Origin: Sphingomonas abietis
GTDB taxonomy: Bacteria > Pseudomonadota > Alphaproteobacteria > Sphingomonadales > Sphingomonadaceae
Length of the DNA stretch: 64,000 nucleotides
Assembly: GCF_027625475.1 (NCBI RefSeq)
Contig: NZ_CP115174.1
Coordinates: 4,000,501 to 4,064,500 of the forward strand
Direction of reading: 5' to 3'
Both the position numbers and the translations under genes were made by a program. Below the pieces are notes generated by a model. That model saw only the letters and a list, made by a program, of their open reading frames with translations, ran no database searches and was not told where the DNA came from. This document shows, piece after piece, positions 38,087 to 47,379 of this stretch (position 1 is the stretch's first letter; the number at the start of each line of letters is the position of its first letter).

Positions 38087-38251
38087 ATGATCGATCAGGA
38101 CGTGGCCCGCCTGTGGGCCGAGCATCACGAGGCCTTCGGCCGCTGGGTGGACAAGACCGCCAAAGGCGTGGGCGACACCTTCCGGGCACTGCACCGGATT
38201 CAATATGCCAGCCCCTGGGAGACGATGGCGCGCGGCCGCGCCCGTCATTGA
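38087..38251 (+). CDS. 54-aa small protein divergent from LysR gene
   Basis: MIDQDVARLWAEHHEAFGRW onward, ending ETMARGRARH. It is a helical, charged, soluble protein. AGGAGGA stands 5 bases before the ATG, a strong translation signal, and the short intergenic space holds a LysR-type palindrome, so it is a likely target of that regulator. No family is recognised. Confidence 0.6.
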   Translation: MIDQDVARLWAEHHEAFGRWVDKTAKGVGDTFRALHRIQYASPWETMARGRARH

Positions 38252-38350
38252 AAAGCGCCCCCGCTTCCTTTAGATGGCGTCAACGCCCCGGCCGTGTCGG
38301 ATTCCCTACACGCACCGGGGCGTAAGTCTTTTACGGCACGGGAATCGCGA

Positions 38351-39130
38351 ATGGCACGCCGCCGGCAAATCTATGAAGGCAAGGCCAAGATCCTCTACGA
38401 AGGCCCTGAACCCGGCACGCTCATCCAGTATTTCAAGGACGATGCGACGGCGTTCAACGCCCAGAAGAAGGGCACGATCAGCGGCAAGGGCGTGCTCAAC
38501 AACCGGATTTCCGAGCATGTCTTCACATTGCTCGGCAATATCGGCGTACCGACCCACTTCATCCGCCGCCTCAACATGCGCGAGCAGCTGATCCGCCAGG
38601 TCGAGATCATCCCGATCGAGATCGTGGTGCGCAACGTCGCCGCCGGATCGCTCGCCAAGCGGCTGGGGATCGAGGAGGGCACCCAGCTGCCCCGCACGAT
38701 CATCGAATATTATTACAAGGACGATGCGCTCGGCGACCCGATGGTCACCGACGAGCATATCGCCTGCTTCGGCTGGGCGAGCCAGGAGGAGATGCACGAC
38801 ATCTCCGACATGGCGATCCGGGTGAATGATTTCCTCACCGGGCTGTTCGCCGGCATCAACGTCCGCCTGATCGACTTCAAGCTGGAATTCGGCCGGGTCT
38901 ACGAGAATGATTTCGCGCGCGTGATCCTCGCCGACGAGATCAGCCCGGACGGTTGCCGGCTGTGGGACATGACCACCAACGAGAAGCTCGACAAGGATCG
39001 CTTCCGCCACGATCTCGGCGGCGAGGTCGAGGCCTATCAGGAAATCGCCCGCCGGCTCGGGCTGCTGCCCGAAGGCGCCGAGAATGCCGTGCTCGACATG
39101 GAAAGCCACCGCAAGAAGCGGGGCCAGTAA
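38351..39130 (+). CDS. purC: phosphoribosylaminoimidazole-succinocarboxamide (SAICAR) synthase
   Basis: 259 residues. [20 protein letters not shown] is the ATP/CAIR-site opening, and [10 protein letters not shown] and [14 protein letters not shown] are the family signatures. It joins aspartate to CAIR in purine synthesis. The ATG at 38351 matches the family start. Downstream lie purS and purQ, but an acyltransferase gene and a palindrome pair interrupt what is usually a purC-purS-purQ run. Confidence 0.95.
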   Translation: MARRRQIYEGKAKILYEGPEPGTLIQYFKDDATAFNAQKKGTISGKGVLNNRISEHVFTLLGNIGVPTHFIRRLNMREQLIRQVEIIPIEIVVRNVAAGSLAKRLGIEEGTQLPRTIIEYYYKDDALGDPMVTDEHIACFGWASQEEMHDISDMAIRVNDFLTGLFAGINVRLIDFKLEFGRVYENDFARVILADEISPDGCRLWDMTTNEKLDKDRFRHDLGGEVEAYQEIARRLGLLPEGAENAVLDMESHRKKRGQ

Positions 39131-39154
39131 GCCTCTCGATCCGGCCTCCCCTCA

Positions 39155-39252
39155 CTCCGTTCGCCCTGCGCCTGTCGAGGGGCTGCTTTTCGCGCCTCGC
39201 CGCGGAACAAAGCAGGCGGGACAGGGCTTCGACAGGCTCAGCCCGAACGGAG
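39155..39252. repeat. REPIN-like inverted pair (pair 3) between purC and acyltransferase
   Basis: Left 39155-39185 contains GTTCGCC...GAGGGGC; right 39222-39252, read inverted, contains GTTCGGG...GAAGCCC. CC/GG in one copy corresponds to GG/CC in the other, so both keep a hairpin. The right copy ends in GGAG, which sits 7 bases before the acyltransferase TTG start. Confidence 0.75.
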
Positions 39253-39259
39253 TTTTGGT

Positions 39260-40411
39260 TTGGCGATCGCCCCTCCCAAGGATGTCCCCACCCGCGAGGC
39301 GATCCAGATCGTGCGGGTGCTGTGCATCCTGGGCATCGTCTACGTCCACGCCTGGACCGGGCTGACCGCCGAGCAGATCGCCGCGCTCGACCAGACCCCG
39401 CAGGGCCTGTTGCGCTGGATCCTGATCGAGCTGGTCGGGCGCAGCGCGGTGCCGCTGCTCGGCGCGATCTCCGGCTGGCTCTCGGGGCCGTCCGCCGCCA
39501 AGCGCGGCTATGGCGCCTTCGTCAAGGTGAAGGCGCGCACCGTGCTGGCCCCGATGATCCTGTGGAACCTGATCGCGCTGGCGCTGGTCAGCGGATCGGC
39601 GCTGGCCTTCGCCCTGCCCGCGCCGGTGCCGGCGAGCGTGAAGGAGGCGCTCGACTGGATCGGCTGCATCACCCAGCCCAATCCGATCAACGTCCAGATC
39701 AGCTTCCTGCGCGACCTGTTCCTGTGCATGTGCGCGGCGCCGTTGCTCACCCGCCTGCCCGATCGCTGGCTGTGGCTGCTGTGGGCGATCACCGCGGCAT
39801 GGTCGATCTCCAACCTCCAGCTCTATCTGCTGCTGCGCCCGCCGATCCTGCTCTTCTTCCTGTCGGGGATGCTGGCGCGCCGCCATGCCGTCGCCGAGCG
39901 CATCGCCCGCTGGCCGGTGCTCGGCTGCGTGATGCCCTATCTGCTGCTGATCCCCGGCAAGGTGGTGCTCGGCAGCCAGGATGACGACTGGCTGAAGGCG
40001 CACGCCATCTTCGGCAACGCGATCGATCTGCCGATGCGCTTCGCCGCCGCGCTGGCGATCTGGCGGATCGCGCTGGCGCTGGTGCCGACCCGCACCGGCC
40101 GGCGGATCATCGGGCTGGAGCGCTACGCCTTCCTGCTCTTCTGTAGCCATCTCGTGCTGATCTGGCTGCTCGGCCCGCCGATCGGGCTGGTGACCGGCCG
40201 GATGGGCGCGCCCGGCTACATCCCCTTCCTGCTCCTCCAGCCGCTGCTCGCACTGGGCGCGACGATCCTGCTCGGCCGCGCGCTGGAAGGGGTCTCCCAC
40301 CCGCTCGCCAAGATATTAAGCGGCGGCCGGCTGGACGGCGTGCGACCTCAGACCTTGCCTCGGCGCGCGCCTTCGGCCAAAGGGACCGCGAAACCGGATC
40401 CCGGAGCCTAA
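39260..40411 (+). CDS. acyltransferase-family membrane protein, inserted in pur operon
   Basis: 383 residues, about ten membrane helices. The opening EAIQIVRVLCILGIVYVHAW fits acyltransferase_3-type proteins, with the helix-1 histidine (VYVHAW) in the expected place. It may acylate a surface glycan. The TTG start is read because GGAG from the adjacent repeat stands 7 bases upstream and no later start fits better. It lies between purC and purS, 3 bases before purS, so it is likely cotranscribed with purine genes without an obvious functional reason. Confidence 0.75.
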   Translation: MAIAPPKDVPTREAIQIVRVLCILGIVYVHAWTGLTAEQIAALDQTPQGLLRWILIELVGRSAVPLLGAISGWLSGPSAAKRGYGAFVKVKARTVLAPMILWNLIALALVSGSALAFALPAPVPASVKEALDWIGCITQPNPINVQISFLRDLFLCMCAAPLLTRLPDRWLWLLWAITAAWSISNLQLYLLLRPPILLFFLSGMLARRHAVAERIARWPVLGCVMPYLLLIPGKVVLGSQDDDWLKAHAIFGNAIDLPMRFAAALAIWRIALALVPTRTGRRIIGLERYAFLLFCSHLVLIWLLGPPIGLVTGRMGAPGYIPFLLLQPLLALGATILLGRALEGVSHPLAKILSGGRLDGVRPQTLPRRAPSAKGTAKPDPGA

Positions 40412-40414
40412 GTC

Positions 40415-40645
40415 ATGAAAACCCGCGTCATCGTCACCCTGAAGCCCGGCGTGCTCGATCCGCAGGGCAAGGCCGTCCATCATGCGCTCACCGGCCTCGG
40501 CTTCGGCGGCGTCGAGGATGTCCGCATCGGCAAGATCGTCGAGCTCGATCTCGCCGACGGCACCGACGACGCCACGATCGAAGAGATGTGCCGCAAGCTG
40601 CTGGCGAACACCGTGATCGAGAATTTCCGGATCGAACGTCCCTGA
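40415..40645 (+). CDS. purS: phosphoribosylformylglycinamidine synthase subunit PurS
   Basis: 76 residues, the normal size. [20 protein letters not shown] and [19 protein letters not shown] match PurS. It bridges PurL and PurQ in the three-part FGAM synthase. It lies 3 bases after an acyltransferase gene and 13 bases before purQ. purL is not in the window. Confidence 0.95.
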   Translation: MKTRVIVTLKPGVLDPQGKAVHHALTGLGFGGVEDVRIGKIVELDLADGTDDATIEEMCRKLLANTVIENFRIERP

Positions 40646-40658
40646 GGGAGAGTGCGCC

Positions 40659-41324
40659 ATGAAAGCCGCCGTCATCGTCTTCCCCGGTTCCAATTGCGAC
40701 CGTGACCTCTCCGTCGCCTTCCGCGACATCACCGGCCATGAGACCGTGATGGTCTGGCACGGCGAAGCCAGCCTGCCCGATGGCCTCGACATTATCGGCG
40801 TGCCCGGCGGCTTCTCCTATGGCGACTATCTGCGCTCGGGCGCGATGGCGGCGCGCTCGCCGGTGATGCGCGCGGTGGCCGATGCCGCCGCGAAGGGCGT
40901 CGCCGTGCTGGGCGTGTGCAACGGCTTCCAGGTGCTGACCGAGACCGGCCTGCTGCCCGGCGCGCTGATGCGCAACGCCGGCCTCAACTTCGTCTGCCGC
41001 GACGTCGAACTGTCGGTCGCCAACAGCCAGACGATGTTCACCAGCCGCTATGACGATGGCGAGCAGATCGTGATCCCGGTCGCCCATCATGACGGCAACT
41101 ACTTCGCCGACGATGCGACACTCGACCGGATCGAGGGCGAGGGCCGCGTCGCCTTCCGCTACGCCGGCGAGGTCAACGGATCGGCGCGCAACATCGCCGG
41201 CATCGTCAACGACGCCGGCAACGTGCTCGGCATGATGCCCCACCCCGAGCGGATGATCGAGGCGGCGCACGGCCGCACCGACGGCCGCCGCCTGTTCGAG
41301 GGCCTGGTCGCAGCGCTGGCGTAA
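40659..41324 (+). CDS. purQ: phosphoribosylformylglycinamidine synthase subunit PurQ (glutaminase)
   Basis: 221 residues. Class I amidotransferase features: [11 protein letters not shown], the Cys nucleophile in GVCNGFQVL, and the catalytic His/Glu in GMMPHPER. It supplies ammonia from glutamine to PurL. It ends the purS-purQ unit and converges with the queuosine-precursor transporter, 9 bases away, with no clear terminator between. Confidence 0.95.
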   Translation: MKAAVIVFPGSNCDRDLSVAFRDITGHETVMVWHGEASLPDGLDIIGVPGGFSYGDYLRSGAMAARSPVMRAVADAAAKGVAVLGVCNGFQVLTETGLLPGALMRNAGLNFVCRDVELSVANSQTMFTSRYDDGEQIVIPVAHHDGNYFADDATLDRIEGEGRVAFRYAGEVNGSARNIAGIVNDAGNVLGMMPHPERMIEAAHGRTDGRRLFEGLVAALA

Positions 41325-41333
41325 CCGCCTGCG

Positions 41334-42065
41334 TCACACCTTCGCGCGGAACGGTGAGAAGTCGGTGTCGGTGTCGAATATGTCGACGCCCTCGGCGCGC
41401 TTGAGGAAGCCGACGACCAGATAGGTGACCGGGGTCAGCAACACCTCCCAGCCCACCTTCATCGCCCAGTTGGTGACCATGATCGTCAGCACCAGCCCGT
41501 GGGTGAAGCCCGGCGCATCCCAGAAGGCGAGCGGGTAGAAGATCAGGCTGTCGACGCCCTGCCCGAACACGGTCGAGCTGACGGTGCGCGTCCACAGATG
41601 CTTGCCCTTGGTCCACACCTTCATGCGGGCCAAAACGAACGCATTGACGAACTCGCCCGCCCAGAAGGCGCAGATGCTGGCGAGCACGATCCGCCCGGTC
41701 TGCCCGAACACCGTCTCATAGGCGGCCTGGTTGCCCCAGCCGTCAGCGGGCGGGAGATGGACCACCACCCAGGTCATGACGGCGAGGAACAGCATCGCTG
41801 CGAAGCCGGCCCACACGCAGCGCCGCGCGCGGGCATAGCCATAGACCTCGGTCAGGATGTCGCCGAGCAGGTAGGAGAGCGGGAAGAACAGGATGCCGGC
41901 GCCGAATTTCAGGCCGAACAGGGTCGCCGCCTTGTCCGCCCCGATCACGTTGGAGAGCAGCAGGATCGCGACGAAGGCTGCCATCACGACATCGAAATAG
42001 CGGAAGCCGCCGCGCTCGACCGCGCCTGCCTCGACCGGCCGCAGCCGCTGTTCCGTATCCGTCAT
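41334..42065 (-). CDS. queuosine precursor transporter (YhhQ/VUT family)
   Basis: 243 residues, about six membrane helices. VIGADKAATLFGLKFGAGIL, FPLSYLLGDILTEVYGYARA and FGQGVDSLIFYPLAF are YhhQ-family signatures. It imports preQ0/preQ1 for queuosine modification of tRNA. The ATG at 42065 fits the family start. No preQ1 riboswitch is evident in the short gap to the tRNA gene. Confidence 0.88.
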   Translation of the reverse strand: MTDTEQRLRPVEAGAVERGGFRYFDVVMAAFVAILLLSNVIGADKAATLFGLKFGAGILFFPLSYLLGDILTEVYGYARARRCVWAGFAAMLFLAVMTWVVVHLPPADGWGNQAAYETVFGQTGRIVLASICAFWAGEFVNAFVLARMKVWTKGKHLWTRTVSSTVFGQGVDSLIFYPLAFWDAPGFTHGLVLTIMVTNWAMKVGWEVLLTPVTYLVVGFLKRAEGVDIFDTDTDFSPFRAKV

Positions 42066-42121
42066 GACCCCACAGTATCGCGGTTTCGCGTTCGCGCAAT
42101 CCGCGCTAAGGGACCGGCCGG

Positions 42122-42198
42122 GCGCCCGTAGCTCAGCTGGATAGAGCACATGCCTTCTAAGCCTGTGGTCGTTGGTTCGAATCCAACCGGGCGCGCCA
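42122..42198 (+). tRNA. tRNA-Arg (anticodon TCT), CCA encoded
   Basis: A 77-base cloverleaf: acceptor GCGCCCG/CGGGCGC, D stem GCTC/GAGC, anticodon loop CTTCTAA (TCT at 42156-42158), T arm GTTGG-TTCGAAT-CCAAC, discriminator G and CCA. The anticodon stem CATGC/GCCTG has a T-C mismatch in the middle. A nuclease toxin cassette starts 124 bases downstream. Confidence 0.95.
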
Positions 42199-42258
42199 TT
42201 TCCGATTGTCATGAGACCGCGAGAGGCGATGGTCGCCTGGCCCACCGCCGTTCACTTT

Positions 42259-42273
42259 GTTCTTGACTTGTTC
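42259..42273 (+). promoter_or_regulatory. SOS box (LexA site, GTTC-N7-GTTC)
   Basis: GTTC-TTGACTT-GTTC, a perfect match to the alphaproteobacterial LexA direct repeat. The promoter -35 box (TTGACT) lies inside it, so bound LexA would block RNA polymerase. Confidence 0.8.
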
Positions 42274-42291
42274 TAACCTATCTGGTACATG
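42263..42291 (+). promoter_or_regulatory. promoter of the toxin-immunity pair
   Basis: TTGACT (42263-42268), 17-base spacer, TACATG (42286-42291). Start near 42298, about 24 bases before the toxin ATG, with GGTGAGG as ribosome-binding site. Confidence 0.55.
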
Positions 42292-42321
42292 ATTCGCCAC
42301 GGATTCGGAAGGTGAGGCGAT

Positions 42322-43137
42322 ATGCGTGACCCCCATTCGACCACGACGCACAGACGAATACCGATGGAGCAATTTGGCCGATATCTGCGGACGGGCCTGT
42401 GGACTCGGTCCGACGAGGATATCGAACGGAAGTTCAATCCTTGGCATGATCCAGCCACGGGGCAATTCACCTTCAAAGGCGGTGGGGGCGGGTCCGGCGG
42501 CGGTGGCGGTGCGTCGGCAAGCTGGCAGAGCGGCGGTTTTACCGGCGGTGGAGGTGGTGGTCCCTCGTTCGGCGGCGGCGGCGCGTCGGCAAGCTGGAAG
42601 CTGTCTGCATCGGAGAAGACGGCCCATTCCCTTCAAGGGAAGCCGCCAGGCGTAAAAGCCCCCTCTACCGCCGTGCAGGCCGCAATCACCGCCAATACAC
42701 CAGCGAACCATATCGTCATCCGCAACGGCTATTCCTATACGCTCGATCCATCCGGCAGGACGATGTCAGTGACCGGGACGCTGAGCCTCACCTCCGGCCT
42801 GCAACGCTCGCGCAGCGCACAGGCGGCCGCAGGTGGCAGCGACAGGCTCGCGACCGACGATGGCGGCCATTATGTCGCCGCCCGCTTCAACGGCCCGACC
42901 GACTCGTTCAACCATTTCGCGCAGGACGCGAACTTCAACCGCGGCGGCTATCGGGTATTGGAGAACAAATGGGCGAAAGATATCAAGGCCGGCGAGCGGG
43001 TCTATGTCTCGATCACGCCGTCTTATCGTGGCTCTTCGCGGCGACCAAGCGGGATCAGCGTCGTTTACTCCGTCAACGGACAACGTGGTTCCCGGCTATT
43101 CACCAACAGCTCGAAGGGAAAACCCCATGGCGCATGA
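42322..43137 (+). CDS. DNA/RNA non-specific endonuclease toxin (Endonuclease_NS_2-like)
   Basis: 271 residues. An N-terminal FNPWHDPATGQFTF motif and long glycine-rich stretches (about residues 53-92, with two copies of GGGGASASW) precede a C-terminal nuclease domain. This has DDGGHYVAARFNG with His183, then QDANFNRGGYRVLENKWAKD with the metal-site Asn (204 or 206), as in toxin nucleases of the ENDO-NS type. No Sec signal or LXG domain is seen, so how it leaves the cell is unknown. It overlaps the immunity gene by 11 bases and sits behind a LexA site, like colicin genes. Confidence 0.8.
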   Translation: MRDPHSTTTHRRIPMEQFGRYLRTGLWTRSDEDIERKFNPWHDPATGQFTFKGGGGGSGGGGGASASWQSGGFTGGGGGGPSFGGGGASASWKLSASEKTAHSLQGKPPGVKAPSTAVQAAITANTPANHIVIRNGYSYTLDPSGRTMSVTGTLSLTSGLQRSRSAQAAAGGSDRLATDDGGHYVAARFNGPTDSFNHFAQDANFNRGGYRVLENKWAKDIKAGERVYVSITPSYRGSSRRPSGISVVYSVNGQRGSRLFTNSSKGKPHGA

Positions 43138-43507
43138 GGCGGCTGCACAACTGAACGCCATCGGGAACCTGCTGGCAATGGATACCCAATATCCTCTCGA
43201 CGGCACCTTCCTTTACGTCGAGGCAGATTGGGGATGGGCGGATATATCGATCTTCAAGGATCTCGGCGCGAGCCTGCTCTGGAGAGATCCGATGGACGGA
43301 CTATTCGAAGCCTTGCTTGATCTGCGGGAGGCGGAGGCGTCCGACAAGCGCTGGTCGACGATGCAGTACCGCATCACGGGCGACAGGTTCGATGCCGCCT
43401 TCACCTATGAGCCGCTCGATTCTGAGGAGTCGACCATCGATCGTCGCGCGATCATCCTGCGGCAGCGCTACGGCAACAAACAGGTGGTGTATCCGCCGCT
43501 GCCATAG
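43127..43507 (+). CDS. immunity protein, YezG/DUF600-like
   Basis: 126 residues. MAHEAAAQLNAIGNLLAMDT, then DGLFEALLDLREAEASDKRW and STMQYRITGDRFDAAFTYEP resemble the YezG/DUF600 family, immunity proteins often paired with nuclease toxins. It is acidic, as expected for binding a basic nuclease. It starts inside the toxin gene (11-base overlap), which couples its synthesis to the toxin. The role is inferred from position and similarity. Confidence 0.75.
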   Translation: MAHEAAAQLNAIGNLLAMDTQYPLDGTFLYVEADWGWADISIFKDLGASLLWRDPMDGLFEALLDLREAEASDKRWSTMQYRITGDRFDAAFTYEPLDSEESTIDRRAIILRQRYGNKQVVYPPLP

Positions 43508-43669
43508 TCGGGACTTCCTCGCACGCGCGACAACGACATCAAGCCACTGGACGTCGCTCGGCACGAACGGCCTTGTGACACGCCCGATGATCCCATGATC
43601 GTGGCGCCCGTCACCGGAAAATGGGGCGCTCCGTCCGCCACTTGCACCAATCCCACCCCCGGCTCCCCA
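43508..43669. other. intergenic region with degenerate palindrome relic
   Basis: Between the immunity gene and the TolC-like gene. It holds CGTCGCTCGGCACGAACGG (43552-43570), a partial copy of the repeat family seen at 52909-52938. No gene seen. Confidence 0.5.
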
Positions 43670-44941
43670 TCAGGAGCCGGGGAACGCCGCCCGGTCGAGC
43701 CGGCCGGTCGCGCGCAGCAGCGCTGCCTGCGCGATCAGCAGATCCGCCTGGTTGCGGGCCAGCGACAGCTGGGCGCCGCGCAGGCTTTCGTCGGCGACGA
43801 GGATGTCCAGCGTCGAGCGCAGCCCGAAGGCATATTCGGCGCGCACCCCCTTCAGCGCGACGTCGGCCGCCGCCACCGCCTGCGTGTTCGCCGCGGCCTG
43901 GGTGCGGGCGCTGATCACCGCCGCCCATGCCGCGTTGGTCGAGCGGATCGACTCGCGGCCGGCGGCCTCGCTGTCGAACTGGGCGGCGCGATAGTCCGAT
44001 CGCGCCTGGCGCACCTGCGAGGCGACCAGCCCGCCCGTGAGGATCGGCACGTGCAGCGTCACCCCCGCGATGGCTGCGCTCGGAAAGTCGCGGTCGCCCG
44101 CGCCGGCCACGCGGACATCATAGCCATAGCTGCCGCCCAGCGAGAGGCTGGGCGCGCCATTGGCCCGCGCACCGTCGATCCGGGCAGAGGAGGCCTCGAC
44201 CATCCGCTGGCTCTGGCGGTAGAGCGGATTGCCGGCGAGCGCCCTCGTCTTCGCATCGTCCAGCGTATCGGGCAGCCCGGCCAGCGTCGCGGGCGCGGGC
44301 GCCAGCGTGCCCGGATCATTGCCCACCGTGGCGCTATAACTCGCCGCATCGGTAGCGAAGGCCGCCTGCGCGTCCGCCAATGTCGCCTGCGCAGAGGCAT
44401 GTTGCGCCTCCAGCCGGGCGACGTCGGTGCGGGTCGAGGTGCCGAGCTTGAAGCGCGCCCGCGCCTCCGCCACCTGGTTTTCGAGCAGCGCGATATCGGC
44501 CTTGGCAATATCGACCGACTGCTGATCGTAGAGCAGGTCCGCATAGGCCTGCACCACGGCTTCGAGGATGGCGGCGCGGCTATCCTGCACGCCTTCCTCG
44601 CCGGCGGCGACGTCGCCCTGCGCGGCGCGCACCGCCGACTTCACGCGATTGCCCGTCCAGATCGGCAGATCGGCCGACACCGTGCCGCTGCCGCCGCGAC
44701 CATAATTGAAGCGGTCATAGCCCGCCGCCCCGTCGGCCGCAGCGCTCAGCCGGCCCGCCGCCCGCGCCTGATCAACGCTCTCGGCCAGCGCATCCTGCCG
44801 CGCCTGCGCCGCGCCCAGCGTGGGGTTGGTGGCATAGGCCGCGTCGATCGCCGCGGACAGCGTCTCGGCATGGATGGGCGCCGCGAACGCCGTCGGGGCG
44901 AGCCCGAGCAGCAGCCCTGCGATGATCGCACGCTTAGTCAT
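43670..44941 (-). CDS. TolC-family outer-membrane efflux protein
   Basis: 423 residues. Signal peptide [20 protein letters not shown]. The TolC fold shows as two long helical hairpins rich in Ala, Gln and Asp (for example VDQARAAGRLSAAADGAAGY and EARARFKLGTSTRTDVARLE). It forms the outer-membrane channel for the export system encoded upstream (MacB-like permease, ATPase, adaptor). It overlaps the permease gene by 8 bases, so it is the last gene of the leftward operon. Confidence 0.9.
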   Translation of the reverse strand: MTKRAIIAGLLLGLAPTAFAAPIHAETLSAAIDAAYATNPTLGAAQARQDALAESVDQARAAGRLSAAADGAAGYDRFNYGRGGSGTVSADLPIWTGNRVKSAVRAAQGDVAAGEEGVQDSRAAILEAVVQAYADLLYDQQSVDIAKADIALLENQVAEARARFKLGTSTRTDVARLEAQHASAQATLADAQAAFATDAASYSATVGNDPGTLAPAPATLAGLPDTLDDAKTRALAGNPLYRQSQRMVEASSARIDGARANGAPSLSLGGSYGYDVRVAGAGDRDFPSAAIAGVTLHVPILTGGLVASQVRQARSDYRAAQFDSEAAGRESIRSTNAAWAAVISARTQAAANTQAVAAADVALKGVRAEYAFGLRSTLDILVADESLRGAQLSLARNQADLLIAQAALLRATGRLDRAAFPGS

Positions 44942-47366
44942 GGCGGAGCGCCCAGGCCGGGGCGGCGCGGGCGGCGCGCAGCGATTGGGCGAGCACGGTG
45001 AGCACCGCGATCGCCAGCGCCAGCACCGTCGCCGCGACGAAATAGAGCGGCGAGAGCGCGATCCGATCGTCGAAGCCGGCCAGCCAGGTCCGCATCGCGA
45101 AGAAGGCGAGCGGCCAGGCGAACAGGTTGGCGATCAGCACCGGCCGCAGGAACTGGCCGACGAGCAGCCTGACGATATCCCGCGACGAGGCGCCGAGCGT
45201 CTTGCGGATGCCGATCTCCCGCGTCCGCCGCGCGGTGTTGAACGAGGCCAGCCCCCACAGGCCGACGCAGCCGATCGCCACCGCCAGCACCGCACCGATG
45301 GTGAAGAGGTTGGTCGCGTGATCGTCCTGCCGGTAATAGGTGGCGAGGTTCTGCTCGGCGGTCTTGGCCTGGAACGGCACTTCGGGTGCCTCGGCGCGCC
45401 ACGCCGCCTGCGCCGCCTCGGTGATCGCCTTGGGATCGCCGACGAAGCGCAGCATCGCGATGGCGGAGTCCGGATCGCGCGGCACGAACTCGTACATGGT
45501 CGGGGCGATCGGATTGCGCGGGTCATCGAAGCGCATGTCGTCGATCACCCCCACGATCGTCCGGGTCGGGCTGGTCGGCGTGACGAAGGTGCGGCCGATC
45601 GCGGCTTGCGGCGACGGGATGTGAAGCGCGGTCAGCGCCTTGCGATTGATCACGATGTTGTACGGCTTGACGAAATCATTGCCGATATCGGGATTGATGT
45701 CCGCCGGATGATCGAGGCTGAACAGCCGGCCGGCGAGCAGATGCGCGCCGATCACATCGAAAAAGCCCGGCGTCGTCTGGAAGAAGCGGAGCGACGCGCC
45801 CTTGCCCTCGACGCCCGGCACCTTGATCTGGGTTTCCGAGCGGAAGGAACCCGGCCCCGGCGCATTATTGCCGACCGACACGGCGGAGACGCCGGGCAGG
45901 CCCGCGAAACGATGGATGATGGCATCGCGCTGGGCGTTGTTCAGGCTCGAATTGCCGAGCGACGGGACGAGCATCAGCCCTTCCCGCTGATAGCCGACAT
46001 CGGCCCCGCGGACATGGCGGGTCTGCGCGTAGAGCACCATCGTGCCGATCACGAAGGCAATGGCGATGGCGAACTGGGCGACGACCAGTCCTTCCCGCAC
46101 CCGTGTGCCGGCACGACCGCCACCAGGCGATCGCGAGGAGGCGAGCACGGCGGCGGCCGGAAAACGCGCCAGCACGATCGCCGGATAAAGGCCCGCGATG
46201 AAACCGACGAGAATGACCAGCACCACCAGCGGCAACAACACGCCGTCGGCACCGAAATATTCCAGCTTCAGCGATATACCGGCCGCCGCATTGATCAGCG
46301 GCAGGCCGATCTCGGAGAGCGCGAGGCCCAGCAGGCCGGCCAGTGCCGTGGTGGCGACGGCCTCGCCGACATAATGGCGGGCGAGCGTGCCGCGATCGGC
46401 GCCCAGCACCTTGCGCATCGCCACTTCGCGTGCGCGCAGCCCGGCCCGCGCCGTCGCCAGATTGACGTAGTTGACGATCGCGATCAGCAGGGTCAGCAGG
46501 CCGACCAGACCCAAAGTGGCATCCGACAGCTTGCGGCCCTTGGCGTTGAAATGGACATCGGTGATCGGCTCGATCTGGAAACTGACCTTGATGCCCTGAT
46601 CGTCGGCGGTCTCGCTTTGCGCATGGCGGGCCGCCACCTGGCCCAATTGCCCCTGGAACCGGCGCGCCGCAGCGGCATCTGGCAGGCGGACATAGGTCCA
46701 GGGATTGAAATAATTCCACTGATGGCTGGATTTATAGTCCGGAGAGGCCGGGTTCTGATCGATCACCAGCCGGGCCAACATATCGAAATGGAGATCGGTG
46801 TTAGCAGGCAGATCGTGCGCGATCGCCGTAACGCGGTAGAGCTTCACCTTGCCCTCTGTGCTCACCGGCAGCGTCTTGCCGATCGCGTCGCCACCCGGAA
46901 AATATTTGTTGGCCGCCGTTTGGGTCAGCACGATCCCTGTCGGATCGTCAAAGGCATGATCCAGCGTGCCCGACACCATCGGCACCGCCAGCACCTTGCT
47001 GAAATCGGGATCGACCAGCCCCAGATTCTCGCGAATGCCAAGGCCGTTCTTCACGACCGTGGCATCGGCATCATAGATTCGCGTGCCGATGGTGCCGGGA
47101 AGATCCTTCGATACCGCCGTCCAGAAAGCGACCGGGCCGTTCTCGCTCAGGCGGTTGTCGCCCGCGAAACTGTCCAGCTGGGAACGAACGAGATAGATCT
47201 GGCCATGGTTCGGCAGCCATGTCTCGTAGCTGGTCTCGAAGCGGACATAGAGGCCGAGCACGAGGAACACGGCAATGCCGACTGCCAGCCCGCCGATATT
47301 GAGCGCGGCGTAGAGCTTGTGGCGGACGAGGGATCGGTAGAAGCCGATCAGCGCGAAGCGGTTCAT
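44934..47366 (-). CDS. MacB/FtsX-type ABC transporter permease
   Basis: 810 residues. An N-terminal helix ([20 protein letters not shown]), a large periplasmic domain, and two blocks of FtsX-type helices ([20 protein letters not shown], then the last four helices near [20 protein letters not shown]). [18 protein letters not shown] sequence ([18 protein letters not shown]) is a MacB-type coupling motif. This double-FtsX architecture fits mechanotransmission exporters of peptides or lipids. The substrate is unknown. It sits between the ATPase and TolC genes. Confidence 0.88.
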   Translation of the reverse strand: MNRFALIGFYRSLVRHKLYAALNIGGLAVGIAVFLVLGLYVRFETSYETWLPNHGQIYLVRSQLDSFAGDNRLSENGPVAFWTAVSKDLPGTIGTRIYDADATVVKNGLGIRENLGLVDPDFSKVLAVPMVSGTLDHAFDDPTGIVLTQTAANKYFPGGDAIGKTLPVSTEGKVKLYRVTAIAHDLPANTDLHFDMLARLVIDQNPASPDYKSSHQWNYFNPWTYVRLPDAAAARRFQGQLGQVAARHAQSETADDQGIKVSFQIEPITDVHFNAKGRKLSDATLGLVGLLTLLIAIVNYVNLATARAGLRAREVAMRKVLGADRGTLARHYVGEAVATTALAGLLGLALSEIGLPLINAAAGISLKLEYFGADGVLLPLVVLVILVGFIAGLYPAIVLARFPAAAVLASSRSPGGGRAGTRVREGLVVAQFAIAIAFVIGTMVLYAQTRHVRGADVGYQREGLMLVPSLGNSSLNNAQRDAIIHRFAGLPGVSAVSVGNNAPGPGSFRSETQIKVPGVEGKGASLRFFQTTPGFFDVIGAHLLAGRLFSLDHPADINPDIGNDFVKPYNIVINRKALTALHIPSPQAAIGRTFVTPTSPTRTIVGVIDDMRFDDPRNPIAPTMYEFVPRDPDSAIAMLRFVGDPKAITEAAQAAWRAEAPEVPFQAKTAEQNLATYYRQDDHATNLFTIGAVLAVAIGCVGLWGLASFNTARRTREIGIRKTLGASSRDIVRLLVGQFLRPVLIANLFAWPLAFFAMRTWLAGFDDRIALSPLYFVAATVLALAIAVLTVLAQSLRAARAAPAWALRHD

Positions 47367-47379
47367 GGGCGGGTCTTCC

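Noticed and set aside
42066..42121. preQ1 riboswitch before the queuosine precursor transporter
   Set aside because: The leader is short and lacks a recognisable preQ1 aptamer pattern.
42199..43669. Genomic-island attachment site after tRNA-Arg
   Set aside because: No repeat of the tRNA 3' end and no integrase were seen downstream, so integration at this tRNA is not supported.
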